Positions 34,213 through 42,772 of a DNA stretch of 64,000 bases are shown here, one piece after another. Both the position numbers and the translations under genes were made by a program. Within the stretch, counting starts at the first letter, position 1. Each line of letters begins with the position of its first letter. The notes beneath the pieces were generated by a model. The model saw nothing but the letters and a program-made list of their open reading frames with translations. It made no database searches and had not been told where the DNA came from. The stretch is from Streptomyces sp. NBC_01481 (lineage in GTDB: Bacteria > Actinomycetota > Actinomycetes > Streptomycetales > Streptomycetaceae): positions 1,225,470 to 1,289,469 of the forward strand of contig NZ_JAPEPT010000002.1 of assembly GCF_026339995.1 (NCBI RefSeq). The letters run 5' to 3'.

Positions 34213-35688
34213 TTAGGGCGACTGCCCGGGGGCGTTGTCGCACAGGTCGTCGAGGAGGAACGCGTCCTCCTGCAACTGCAGCTGCCGCTCCGCCTCCAGT
34301 TGCTCCAGCAGCCGCGTCAGCAGGGCGCTGCTCCGCGGCGCGCCCAGGAACTCCAGCACCGCCCGGTAGAACGCGTCCCGCAGCGTCGGCGGCATCGCGT
34401 CCGAGGCGTCCAGGCAGATCTGGCCCGCCCCGTCGAACAGGTCCTGCACTGCCCGCGTGCTGCGCGACAGCGGTACGGAGCCGAACGTGCCGCCGGGGAA
34501 GTACGGCCGCTCCGCGGGCTTCGCAGCCTTCGCCCAGTCCTCGCGCGCCTCGCGGGAAGTGAGGCGGCCCAGCAGGTCCCACGCCGCGACGCTGGGCTTG
34601 AAGACGGCTGCCAGGTCGCCGGAGACCTCGTAGACGTGCGCGCCCGCGTTCCTCGCCCCGAGGAAGCGGGCGGTCGGCTCGGGCAGGACGTCGTCGCCGT
34701 AGTGGCGGCGGATGAACGAGCCCTGGTGCTCATGGGTGCAGTCGCTCCGGTTCAGCAGCCCGTACCGGCCGTTGCCGAGCAGCTCGAAGGAGGAGCGCAG
34801 CCCCTCCGCGCCGAGGGCCTTGCCGTCGTCCCCGTCGTCCCCGTCGTCCCCCTTGTTCGCGGCCAGCAGCCTGCCCCACTCCTCCCACGCCGGCCGCGTC
34901 GACTGCCACGAGGCCTTCCCGGTCGCCCAGCTCTCGTACTGCGCGGGTCCCTGCCGCTGCAGCAGCAGATCCTCCACCCAGTCGGTGCCCGGCCAGCCCG
35001 AGGTGGCGCCGGAGCCCATGCCGAGGCACCAGTCCGGATCCTCCCCAGCGCTCGCCCCGCGGCTCCACACGAGCGACTTGAGGTCCACCCGCACGGGCGC
35101 CCAGTATGCGTGCGTACGGGCCTCGCCCCGCTCGTTGTCGACGGTCACGGCCGGCGCCCACGGCGGGACGGCAGCCCCCGCGACCTTCTCGGGGAGCGGA
35201 TACGCGTCGCCGGTGCGGGCGTACTCGGCCAGATCGCCGGGGCTGCTCAGGATCGCCAGGTCCGGCGGCGCGTCCGCCTGGAGCTGGGCGAGCAGCGTCT
35301 CGCGCAGGGAGCGGGTGCCCTTGTAGACGTAACTGCGCCCGGTCCGCTCGCCGATACGCCGCAGCGCCGCCACGAACGGCCGCTCCTCGCCGTCCGTCCA
35401 CGGGCCGAGGACGACCAGCGTGCGCTCCTCGGCCGCGTCCGAGCAGCCGCTCGCCGTCACGGCGGCGGCGGTGAGCAGACAGCAGGCTAGGGCGTGTTTT
35501 AGAAGTCGCGCCTGCCCCGCGACGCCTGGCACGCGCACTCGCGGTGTTGTCGGAGTCGCCCAAGTACGTCCAGTACGAGGGCGATCCTCCGCCTTGCGAC
35601 TGCACGCACCAGACGCCGCGGGGCCCGCCCTTCGGGCGGACGGCGCTACTTCTAAAACACGCCCTAGCAGTGCCCTCAAGCGCTTCAT
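34213..35688 (-). CDS. family 1-like solute-binding lipoprotein carrying a MITE in its signal sequence
   Basis: A 491-residue frame. Removing the 177 net bases of the MITE at 35487-35667 restores the classic lipoprotein signal MKRLRALL-ACCLLTAAAVTASGC. The mature part (about 410 residues) looks like a family 1 extracellular solute-binding protein (LVVLGPWTDGEERPFVAALRRIGERTG). As it stands, translation would add 59 residues containing a TTA codon (codon 12), unless a GTG inside the MITE is used, which would restore a shorter signal (basic, then ACCLLTAAAV and the lipobox). The ATG overlaps the stop of the membrane-sensor gene (ATGA). A nine-base repeat near 34825 encodes DDG three times. It is probably the extracytoplasmic ligand binder of the kinase module. 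Confidence 0.75.
   Translation of the reverse strand: MKRLRALLGRVLEVAPSARRAGPAASGACSRKAEDRPRTGRTWATPTTPRVRVPGVAGQARLLKHALACCLLTAAAVTASGCSDAAEERTLVVLGPWTDGEERPFVAALRRIGERTGRSYVYKGTRSLRETLLAQLQADAPPDLAILSSPGDLAEYARTGDAYPLPEKVAGAAVPPWAPAVTVDNERGEARTHAYWAPVRVDLKSLVWSRGASAGEDPDWCLGMGSGATSGWPGTDWVEDLLLQRQGPAQYESWATGKASWQSTRPAWEEWGRLLAANKGDDGDDGDDGKALGAEGLRSSFELLGNGRYGLLNRSDCTHEHQGSFIRRHYGDDVLPEPTARFLGARNAGAHVYEVSGDLAAVFKPSVAAWDLLGRLTSREAREDWAKAAKPAERPYFPGGTFGSVPLSRSTRAVQDLFDGAGQICLDASDAMPPTLRDAFYRAVLEFLGAPRSSALLTRLLEQLEAERQLQLQEDAFLLDDLCDNAPGQSP
35487..35667 (-). mobile_element. MITE-like element, copy 2 (181 bp), inside the lipoprotein gene
   Basis: Inverted terminal repeats start CTAGGGCGTGTTTTAGAAGT at both ends, and the core matches copy 1 at 17169-17376 in opposite orientation. 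CTAG at each end suggests a 4-bp target duplication, so the net insertion is 177 bp, a multiple of three, and the host reading frame stays open through it. No transposase is encoded in the element. Confidence 0.8.
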
Positions 35689-36884
35689 GGGAGCCTTCGT
35701 CGGGGGCGGACGGCCGGATAGGGGCGGCCGTAGAGGAAGAGCGTGACGCCGCAGGCGAGCGCGCCGACACCGCCGGCGGGCACGACGATGCCCGCCGTCA
35801 GCGACCAGCCCTCGGGGTGGGCCTCGCGCATCGCCGCGTCCGCCTCCCGCGCGGCCGACTCGATCCGGCGCGGGGCCGTGTCGTCCGCGGACACGGATGC
35901 GAGCCTGCCCACAGCCGCACGCGACCGCTCCTGCGCCGCATGCTCCCCGAACCCGCCGACGGCCAGCAGTACGGGAGTCAGCAGCACCGGCACCGCGGCC
36001 ACCGCCAACTGCACGCTGATCAGCCGCAGCCGGTCGGCCAGGAACACCGACGTGCCCAGCAGGACGAAGGCGAAGAGCACGGCTGCCAGTGCGGCGGCGG
36101 CCGCGCCGGTCAGCGTGAGCGGGCTCCAGGCCGCCAGGTCGTGGTTCTCCCGGTGGAGCTGGCGCTCCAGTTCCCGGAGCCGTTCGAGGATGGAGATCGG
36201 CTCCTGCGCGGTTCCCGGGGTGACCGTGCGGTGCCGGCCGCGCAGCATGTCCTCGGCGTAGGCGACCCCGGCCTCGCGCAGGACATCGCTCGTTCGGTTC
36301 CGTTCCGCCCAGGCGATCTTGTCCCCGTAGGCGACGACCAGGCCGGAGACCACCCGCAGCTCCTGCTCCTGTCCCTTGTGCAGGGCCCCGGAGCGGGCGA
36401 CCCGGCTGAGGCTCTGCGTAGCCTCCGTCAGCAGGGAGCGGTAGGTCTCGCCGAGCTCGACCAGACCGGGCGTCGTGTTCTTCAGCAACCGCACATCGGC
36501 CTGTCCCTGGGCCAGTTCGAGGGAGGTCCTGGCCTGGGCCAGATCGACCAGCGCGGGTGCACACCGGTCGCGCAGCCGCTGTGTGCGGCCGTGGATGTCG
36601 CCGTACGCGGCCGCGGAGAGGGCGAGGGAGACCACGGCGAGCACGGGCAGGACCAGCATGCGGCGGCGCAGGAACGCGGCGGTGGGGCAGCTGCCCTCGG
36701 GGGTGCGGCCCGCGGCGCGCCGCCACAGCGCGGGGAAGAGCCCGCGCAGCGCGGGCAGGGCGCGAGGGGGTGTCCGGCGGATCAGGCTGGGCTCGCGACG
36801 CCCTGCGACTCCGTCTCCTGCGTTGTCGTCGGTCGGCATGGCTCCGCCATGCCTCCCTCCTCCGCCTTGGATCCGAAGCCGCAT
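35685..36884 (-). CDS. four-helix membrane protein with extracellular helical domain (GlnX-like)
   Basis: A 399-residue membrane protein. One helix near residues 76-95 (MLVLPVLAVVSLALSAAAYG), an extracellular helical region (about 96-245, coiled, LREAGVAYAEDMLRGRH), two more helices (about 250-320) and a last one (TAGIVVPAGGVGALACGVTLFLYG, about 365-390). This recalls GlnX, the four-helix partner of GlnH and PknG in mycobacteria and corynebacteria, although I see no clear sequence-level match. Its stop overlaps the ATG of the lipoprotein gene. The start is uncertain between 36884 and an ATG at 36839; the former has a better purine-rich site. Inferred role: passing ligand state from the lipoprotein to the kinase. 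Confidence 0.65.
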   Translation of the reverse strand: MRLRIQGGGGRHGGAMPTDDNAGDGVAGRREPSLIRRTPPRALPALRGLFPALWRRAAGRTPEGSCPTAAFLRRRMLVLPVLAVVSLALSAAAYGDIHGRTQRLRDRCAPALVDLAQARTSLELAQGQADVRLLKNTTPGLVELGETYRSLLTEATQSLSRVARSGALHKGQEQELRVVSGLVVAYGDKIAWAERNRTSDVLREAGVAYAEDMLRGRHRTVTPGTAQEPISILERLRELERQLHRENHDLAAWSPLTLTGAAAAALAAVLFAFVLLGTSVFLADRLRLISVQLAVAAVPVLLTPVLLAVGGFGEHAAQERSRAAVGRLASVSADDTAPRRIESAAREADAAMREAHPEGWSLTAGIVVPAGGVGALACGVTLFLYGRPYPAVRPRRRLP

Positions 36885-36979
36885 GACGCCGCTCCCTGAT
36901 CCAGCCTGATCCGCCGGACACCCCCTAGGTGCGACAAGGCGCAGCCGCGTGAGGACGGGCCGGACCCGCTCGCGGAGCT

Positions 36980-39900
36980 TCACGCCTCCTCCCCGGTGCT
37001 GCGAAGCCAGGGCCGGCGCGGCAGCCACACCGCAAGGGACCGGGGGCCGCGGCGCCCGTTCCTGTGTCCGTCCCGGTCGTGTCTCAGGCCGAGGGGACGC
37101 GTGCGGTACGCGTTGTCGAGCAGCGCCTCCGCGAGCTCGGCGTCCTCGGCGAGGTCGGTTTGCGGCACCTGCTCGGCCAGCTTGCGGTAGCAGGCGGAGA
37201 GCTGTTCGCGCAGCTCCCGTTCACCGGCGGGTACGGGGACTCCGGGCGGCAGCGAGGCGCGCAGCTCGGCCAGCGGGTCCTTCTCCCGTGCGGCGGCGGT
37301 CAGTTCGAGCAGCAGCTCCAGGAGCTGGGCGGTGAGCCGTTCGTACGCCTGCCGGTCGGTGAGGCCCTCGTGGCTGACCAGCCTGCGCAGCGCGGCGTAG
37401 GCGCGCACCGCCGATGCCACGGTCGGCGGCGACCCGTCGGCGGGCGGGCCGGCGTGGATGCGCACCATCGCCGTACGGGCGGCGGTGCGGTGCCGGGAGT
37501 CGGGCGGCACGCCGTCCAGCGAGGCCAGAGCCAGGTCCGGGCTGCGGCGGGCGAGATGGATACGGGCCAGGCCGAAGGCGGCACTCCCGAGCGCGTGGTT
37601 GCGCCGCCACACCGCGTCGTAGAACCGCATGGCCTGCTGCTCGTGCCCCTCGCGGGTCTCGGCGTCCGACGCGGAGTCGGCGAGCTTCTCGTGGCAGTAG
37701 CCGAGGGCGAGCTTGGGCGCGTACTCGCCGGGAATCGCGTCGTACACCTCGTCGAAGCAGGTCAGGGCCTGGCGCACATGGCCGTGGGCGAGTTCGGTCA
37801 GGCCCCGGTGCCAGTCGAGCCGCCAGTCGTAGCGCCTGCGGTCGCCGAGCAGCCGCCCGGCCCGGTCCAGCTCCATCGCCGCGGCGACCAGCTGCTGGTC
37901 TCGCCCGCGCAACTGGTCCCGGGCGAGCTCCAGATGCAGGCGGCAGCGCAGCAGGTGCAGTTCGGGCGAGGGCAGCCACTCGTCGCTGAGCTGGAGCAGA
38001 CCGGCCGGGTCGGCGTACGAAGTGCGCTGCAGCTCCTTCCAGTTGGGGTCCTGCTGGTCCGCCTTGGGCACGGGCAGGGCCACCGCGACCTCGGCAGGGC
38101 CCGGCACCTGCGCGTCCTGGTCCTGTCCGGCCGGCCTCGCCGGGCTCGCGTGCCCCGGGTCGCCGCAACTGCCGCCCGCCCGCCAGCGGGTCAGCGGCGG
38201 GGCCTTGCCCAGCTGCCCGTCGAGGGCGGTGGCGGCCCGGTCGAAGAGCGGCGAGGGTTCGAAAGTCTCCTCGCCGAGCCGCAGGGAACGCAGTTCGCGC
38301 AGCACCCCGCGCAACTGGAGCGCCATCTCCTGGGCGGTGGCGTAGCGCCGCTTGGGGTCGCGTGCCATGGCGCGGCGCAGGGCGCGCTCCAGCGACTGGG
38401 TGCCGAGGTCGGCCGGCGGCACGGGGTCCTTGGCGAGCAGTTCGTCCAGGACCGCGCCGACCGTGTACAGATCGCCGGCGGTCGTCATCTCGCCCGAGGG
38501 GCCCGTCTCGGGCGGGCGGTGGCTGACCGGTCCCGGTGTGCCAGGTCTGCGGACGCCCGCGACGTCGATGAGTTTGATGCCCTTGCCGCAGTGCAGCACG
38601 TTGGTGAGGGAGAGATCGCCGTAGACGAGGCCCTCCTGGTCGTGGAGATAGCTGAGCGCGTCCAGGATCAGCAGCCCGTAGACGACGATGAACTCGCGCA
38701 CACGGGGCCCGGAGAACGGCGGACGCTGTCGGCCGATACCTGCCGCGACCCACTCCAGCGGCGCCCCGTCGGCGAACTCCATCACGATGAACTCCGCCGA
38801 AGCCGACGGATGGCGCGCGTAGTTGACGACCCGGATCACGGAGGGATGGTTGAGGCTGACCAGCCGCAGCCGCTCCTGATGGGCCTGGAGGACCGCGGCC
38901 GGATTGCCGGGGTCGAGGATTCCCTTCAGCGCCACCGGCCGGTTGTCCAGCAGCAGATCGCGGGCGAGATACACCTGCCCGTGGCTGCCCTGGCCGATCG
39001 GGCCCACGACTTCGTACTGCTGGTGCAGCCGGTCGCCGCCCGCCAGATGGGGCCCGGCCGGTGCGGTGACGAGCGCGTCCGGGTCGCGCACGGCGATCAC
39101 CGGCAGATCGGTGAGCCCGTCGCCCGGCGGCTCTACGACGAACTCGTGCGGGCCCAGCGGCCCGGCCAGTGCCTGTTCGGCGGCTTCGGCGTCCAGCAGC
39201 GCCGTCTCGACGTCGACGGCGAGCCGGAACAGCGCGTGCGGCAGGGCGGGCGAGCCGTACAACGGGCCGCCGCGGCAGAGCTGTTCGAGCTCGCGGCGCA
39301 GCTTCGGCGACCGGCCGTCGGGGCGGCGGGGTGCGGGACGGCCCGCGGTGGCCGGACGCGCGGGGAGTTGCCGTAATCGCTGCTCGCACTCGGCCAGCCG
39401 GTTCACACGCGCGGCGAGCCGGTCCGCGCGGCGATCTGCCCACTCGGGATCGAGGAGTTCGCTCCGTACGCGCGCGAGCAGCGGGGAGCCGGGATCGCTG
39501 AAGACCAGCAGCAGCCGGCTGTCACCCCGCGCGAGAAGTGCGCGCAGCAGGGCCGTGATCTCCGCGTCCTCGGAGGCGGACCGGTCGACGGCGAGAAAGG
39601 CGGCTATCAGTGGCGGGCTCTCCTCGGCGATCTGCTCCAGGCGCGCGCCGTGGGATCTGCCGCCCTCCAGTCCGATCCGCTCGGCGGCGTGGACGGCGAG
39701 CTCTCCGGCCGTGCGGTTGGTGGCGTCGACGGCGATGTCGATGCTGCCCACCTGCGGCTCGCCCGCCGCACTCCCGGACGCGGAGGGCGGGCTCTGCTCC
39801 CGGTCGGCGAGGGTGAGCACCGAGCGGATGGTGTGCAGCAGCGCGTGCTCGCCCTCACCGGCGAAGGCCAGCTCGACGGGGTCGGTGTCCGGCTCACCGT

Positions 39901-40693
39901 CCAGCCAGCGGGTGAGCCTGCGGTGCAGACCGGGGACGCGGCCGGACGCGGTCCGGTCGGGTGCCACGGCGACATCGCGGGAGACGGCGCGCGGGCCGGT
40001 GACCGTCAGACCGAGCCGTTCCAGCGGCAGATGCTTGAGGACCGTCTCGGTCGGGATCATGTACGCGTGCTCCCGCCGCACGGGTGCCTGCGGGGTGCCG
40101 AACTGGTGGGCCACGATGCCGATGAGACGGCGCGAGCGGCTGTGCACGACGCCGCCGCCGCTGTAGCCGTGCCGGACCACATAGGGCGAGCCCTCGGTGT
40201 CCAGCTGCACCCACTCGGGCCGGTGCGCGGGCCCGCCGCGCCCCATCAGCCGGGCGTCGAGGTGCTCGCCGCCCGGCAGGTCCTCGGGATAGCCGGTGAA
40301 GTGCACGGGTTCGTTGCGGGCCGGGATCTGGCGGTGCAGCACGGCGTGGGGCACGGGTGGCTCGTGGTCCAGTTTGAGCAGGGCGAGATCGCCGCTGAAG
40401 TGCGCGGTGGGCAGGACCAGATACTCCCGCAGCAGCCGGGCGCGCAGAGGCTCCGGCGCATCACCGGACAGCGCGGCGGCGGGCACGTCGACGTAGACCG
40501 TGTCGAAGGGGGCGCGGGTGCCGTCGCGTCCCGGCCGGGACAGCACCGTATGGGCGCAGGTGAGCACCAGTCCCCCGGGGAGCAGCACCCCTGCACCCAG
40601 CGGGCGGCCGGAGCGGTCCTGCGTACGAAGCAGACAGACCCGCCAACCTTCTTCGGGTGACGATGAGTTGGACGTGTGCCACGGCTCCCTCAT
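36980..40693 (-). CDS. trypsin-like protease / PknG-like kinase / TPR fusion protein
   Basis: A 1,237-residue cytosolic protein. Residues 1-235 form a trypsin-like peptidase with an intact triad: His48 in LTCAHTV, Asp102 in GDLALLKL and Ser178 in GYSGGGV. Residues about 255-480 form an unassigned alpha/beta region that may be a degenerate NTPase. Residues about 557-810 form a Ser/Thr kinase with PIGQGSHGQVYLA and VALKG. The catalytic loop reads YGDLSLTN and the DFG position reads DVA, close to the PknG pattern YNDLKPEN/DLG. Residues about 830-1180 are TPR-like, as in PknG. The ATG at 40693 is preferred to a TTG nine bases upstream. A 36-bp gap separates it from the divergent small Trypco2-like gene. 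Downstream genes encode a membrane sensor and a solute-binding lipoprotein. Confidence 0.8.
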   Translation of the reverse strand: MREPWHTSNSSSPEEGWRVCLLRTQDRSGRPLGAGVLLPGGLVLTCAHTVLSRPGRDGTRAPFDTVYVDVPAAALSGDAPEPLRARLLREYLVLPTAHFSGDLALLKLDHEPPVPHAVLHRQIPARNEPVHFTGYPEDLPGGEHLDARLMGRGGPAHRPEWVQLDTEGSPYVVRHGYSGGGVVHSRSRRLIGIVAHQFGTPQAPVRREHAYMIPTETVLKHLPLERLGLTVTGPRAVSRDVAVAPDRTASGRVPGLHRRLTRWLDGEPDTDPVELAFAGEGEHALLHTIRSVLTLADREQSPPSASGSAAGEPQVGSIDIAVDATNRTAGELAVHAAERIGLEGGRSHGARLEQIAEESPPLIAAFLAVDRSASEDAEITALLRALLARGDSRLLLVFSDPGSPLLARVRSELLDPEWADRRADRLAARVNRLAECEQRLRQLPARPATAGRPAPRRPDGRSPKLRRELEQLCRGGPLYGSPALPHALFRLAVDVETALLDAEAAEQALAGPLGPHEFVVEPPGDGLTDLPVIAVRDPDALVTAPAGPHLAGGDRLHQQYEVVGPIGQGSHGQVYLARDLLLDNRPVALKGILDPGNPAAVLQAHQERLRLVSLNHPSVIRVVNYARHPSASAEFIVMEFADGAPLEWVAAGIGRQRPPFSGPRVREFIVVYGLLILDALSYLHDQEGLVYGDLSLTNVLHCGKGIKLIDVAGVRRPGTPGPVSHRPPETGPSGEMTTAGDLYTVGAVLDELLAKDPVPPADLGTQSLERALRRAMARDPKRRYATAQEMALQLRGVLRELRSLRLGEETFEPSPLFDRAATALDGQLGKAPPLTRWRAGGSCGDPGHASPARPAGQDQDAQVPGPAEVAVALPVPKADQQDPNWKELQRTSYADPAGLLQLSDEWLPSPELHLLRCRLHLELARDQLRGRDQQLVAAAMELDRAGRLLGDRRRYDWRLDWHRGLTELAHGHVRQALTCFDEVYDAIPGEYAPKLALGYCHEKLADSASDAETREGHEQQAMRFYDAVWRRNHALGSAAFGLARIHLARRSPDLALASLDGVPPDSRHRTAARTAMVRIHAGPPADGSPPTVASAVRAYAALRRLVSHEGLTDRQAYERLTAQLLELLLELTAAAREKDPLAELRASLPPGVPVPAGERELREQLSACYRKLAEQVPQTDLAEDAELAEALLDNAYRTRPLGLRHDRDGHRNGRRGPRSLAVWLPRRPWLRSTGEEA

Positions 40694-40729
40694 ACTTCCC
40701 AACCATAACTACGGGAGACGGGGTGCGCG

Positions 40730-41035
40730 ATGGCTGAGCGTGACGATGCCGCTGTGGCGGGACTGGCCGAGGTGATCGGACAGGTCCGCGACGAGCTGGA
40801 ACGGGCGCAGCGGGCGGGCGAGGGGCGCGACCTCAAGTTCAGCGTGGAGAAGGTGAATCTGGAGTTCGCGGTCCAGGTCCGCCGCGAGGGCAGCGGACGC
40901 GCGGAGCTGCGCATCGGGGTGCTGACGGCGGGCGCCGGCGGCTCGGCGGCGCGGGACACGACGCACACCATCCAGATCGAACTCAAGCCACAGGGGCGGG
41001 ACGGGAACCCGAACGTGGCGGTGGGCGGGGAGTGA
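40730..41035 (+). CDS. Trypco2-like small protein (trypsin-co-occurring domain)
   Basis: A 101-residue protein with an N-terminal helix (GLAEVIGQVRDELERAQRAGE) and a beta-rich part (LKFSVEKVNLEFAVQVRREG, ELRIGVLTAG, HTIQIELKP). This matches the Trypco2 domain described in bacterial conflict systems that also contain trypsin-like proteases, fitting its divergent trypsin-kinase neighbour. Family membership is from memory. It starts only 36 bases from the start of that gene, so their promoters overlap and they are probably co-regulated. Likely role: binding partner or sensor for the protease. Confidence 0.7.
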   Translation: MAERDDAAVAGLAEVIGQVRDELERAQRAGEGRDLKFSVEKVNLEFAVQVRREGSGRAELRIGVLTAGAGGSAARDTTHTIQIELKPQGRDGNPNVAVGGE

Positions 41036-41057
41036 GGTCACGCCCTGGCGTGGCGGT

Positions 41058-41789
41058 TCAGCGACCGGTGGCCGGGGCACGAGCCGCCAGGACCGGGATG
41101 GATGCGATCTTCTGCGCGTCCAGGTGTTCCCACACCAGTCCCGTCGGGCGATGAGGATAGCGGCAGGTGATGACCTCGTCGGGCGTGACGATCAGGTCGA
41201 CCCCGAAGTCGTGGCCTGTGGCCGGCAGTTCCTCGTCCAGCACCTGCAAGCCGTGGACGGTGGTCACGACTACCGTCTCCGGGCCGATGAGCCCGGCCTC
41301 CATCAGGAGGGCGAATTCGAGATCCGAGTACCCGGCGCCCTTGCCGATGCGTACGCCCTCGCGATTCACCGCGACACTGCCGACCACCACAAGGTCGACA
41401 GGGCTCAGATCCTCGACATCGACCTTGGGGGCGACGGACGCGGCGACCTTGCTCGATGCCGCCTCGGCGGGCGGAACGGTCAGCGCAGCCGGGTCCAGCA
41501 GGTAGAACGGGCGTGCATCGGCGAGCTTCGGCACAGCCATGAACACGGTCCTGCCTTCGCTGAGCGCACGGGCGCGCACGGGGAGCTGGGCCTTGTCCGG
41601 CACGGCCTTGATGACGCGAGCGGCGCGCCACTGCGCCAGCTTCGCAAGCCGGTCCGCAGCTCGCTCGGCACCCTTGAAGTTCGGGATACGCCCATGCGCC
41701 GAGACATCGTGGGTCGCGTCGGCTGAATCGAGCAGGTTCCAGACGCGCTCGCGTACCCTCTGCTTTTCCTGATCTACCCGTGTGAGCAT
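41058..41789 (-). CDS. 5-formyltetrahydrofolate cyclo-ligase family protein
   Basis: A 243-residue protein. VAVNREGVRIGKGAGYSDLEFALL (about residues 141-164) is the family's conserved GxGxGxxD-type ATP/folate-binding region. It is longer and more divergent than ordinary FTHF cyclo-ligases (about 190-200), resembling the actinobacterial MTHFSD-like subgroup, so the folate activity is uncertain. The ATG at 41789 follows AAGGGACC. It lies 10 bases after the TPR gene, in the same operon. Confidence 0.78.
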   Translation of the reverse strand: MLTRVDQEKQRVRERVWNLLDSADATHDVSAHGRIPNFKGAERAADRLAKLAQWRAARVIKAVPDKAQLPVRARALSEGRTVFMAVPKLADARPFYLLDPAALTVPPAEAASSKVAASVAPKVDVEDLSPVDLVVVGSVAVNREGVRIGKGAGYSDLEFALLMEAGLIGPETVVVTTVHGLQVLDEELPATGHDFGVDLIVTPDEVITCRYPHRPTGLVWEHLDAQKIASIPVLAARAPATGR

Positions 41790-41799
41790 GTCGGTCCCT

Positions 41800-42717
41800 T
41801 CATGCGGCTTCCATCAGAGCCATGAGCCTGTCCTGAGCGTCCTGCACCGCCGGTTCGCTCCGCCAGGGACGCAGTTCGCGGGCAGCCCGGAAGACGATGT
41901 TCATTCCACCACCTCCCCGGGTGCCCTGCAGTTCGTTTACGGCGTCATTGAACGTGGCCAGCCCGGCGTCGAGGTCTCCCTCGCGGATCCAGGACAGCGC
42001 GAGATTGCCGAGGACGATCGCGCGGGACTTGCGTCGGTCCTGGAGCTCCGCCGCAGTCTCCTCGAGAAGCCGCTGGGCTTTGCGATAGTCGCCGAGGGTG
42101 AGGTAGCAAGAGCCCGCCAGCCGTCCGAAGTGGGTGGGGGAGAGAAGATCATGGGCGGCGTCCGAGCTGTTGGCCTGCTCCAGATGTCTTTCCGCGCCCG
42201 CCAGAGCTCGCTCGCATTCACGGCCCTCTTGGAGGAAGGCGTGTGCCTCAGCGGCGTGCAGCATGGCAAGACCGGTGAGCACATGACTCGTGTATCGCGT
42301 CGTACGGGCGGTCTCCAGCGCGAGTTCGAGCCCTTCGCGGTAGTCGTTGGCACCGTAGAGAGCGACGTAGCACGTACGTAAGAGGGCGTGGCCCTCCGCA
42401 GTCCGGTCGCGCAGGTGCCGCGCCACCTCCACACTCTGCGCGTAGTACGACCGTGCGGTCGCATGGTCGTGACGCTGGGAAGCGTCCCAGACCAGCTGGC
42501 CCATGAAGGTGGCGGCATCGGTCTGGAGAATGCGCATCTCCCGCTGCACGCGCCCCGCTGGCGCTTCGCCGGCAAGGAAGGTGACTTGGCTGACGTGCTG
42601 CCCCGCATGGCCGAGGAGTGTGGCGGAGGGCATCCGGTCATAGCGCTCGGCAAGCGTCTGCATGCCGCCTCGTAACTCGGCGATCGTGACGAGGTCCACT
42701 CGTGACGGGTAGCGCAT
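41800..42717 (-). CDS. TPR protein related to XRE regulators but lacking the HTH
   Basis: A 305-residue TPR-type protein. Sequence such as HDHATARSYYAQSVEVARHLRDR, LARCYLTLGDYRKAQ-like pairs (CYLTLGDYRKAQRLLEETAAEL) and the IREGDLDAGLATFNDAVNELQ segment are the C-terminal half of Streptomyces XRE-TPR regulators. The N-terminal helix-turn-helix that normally precedes it is absent; the upstream frame is antisense to the methyltransferase gene and is not real. Start uncertain (ATG 42717, with GGAGG very close, or 42753). It is divergent from the methyltransferase and probably co-transcribed with the cyclo-ligase homologue. Confidence 0.72.
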   Translation of the reverse strand: MRYPSRVDLVTIAELRGGMQTLAERYDRMPSATLLGHAGQHVSQVTFLAGEAPAGRVQREMRILQTDAATFMGQLVWDASQRHDHATARSYYAQSVEVARHLRDRTAEGHALLRTCYVALYGANDYREGLELALETARTTRYTSHVLTGLAMLHAAEAHAFLQEGRECERALAGAERHLEQANSSDAAHDLLSPTHFGRLAGSCYLTLGDYRKAQRLLEETAAELQDRRKSRAIVLGNLALSWIREGDLDAGLATFNDAVNELQGTRGGGGMNIVFRAARELRPWRSEPAVQDAQDRLMALMEAA

Positions 42718-42772
42718 TACCTCCGACCGTCCCTTCCACGTCACCCTTCGCATCTGAACCGAGGATCGCTCG

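Noticed and set aside
34820..34850. Nine-base tandem repeat (GACGACGGG three times) in the lipoprotein gene
   Set aside because: Short low-complexity stretch encoding DDG repeats in a surface loop; not informative on its own.
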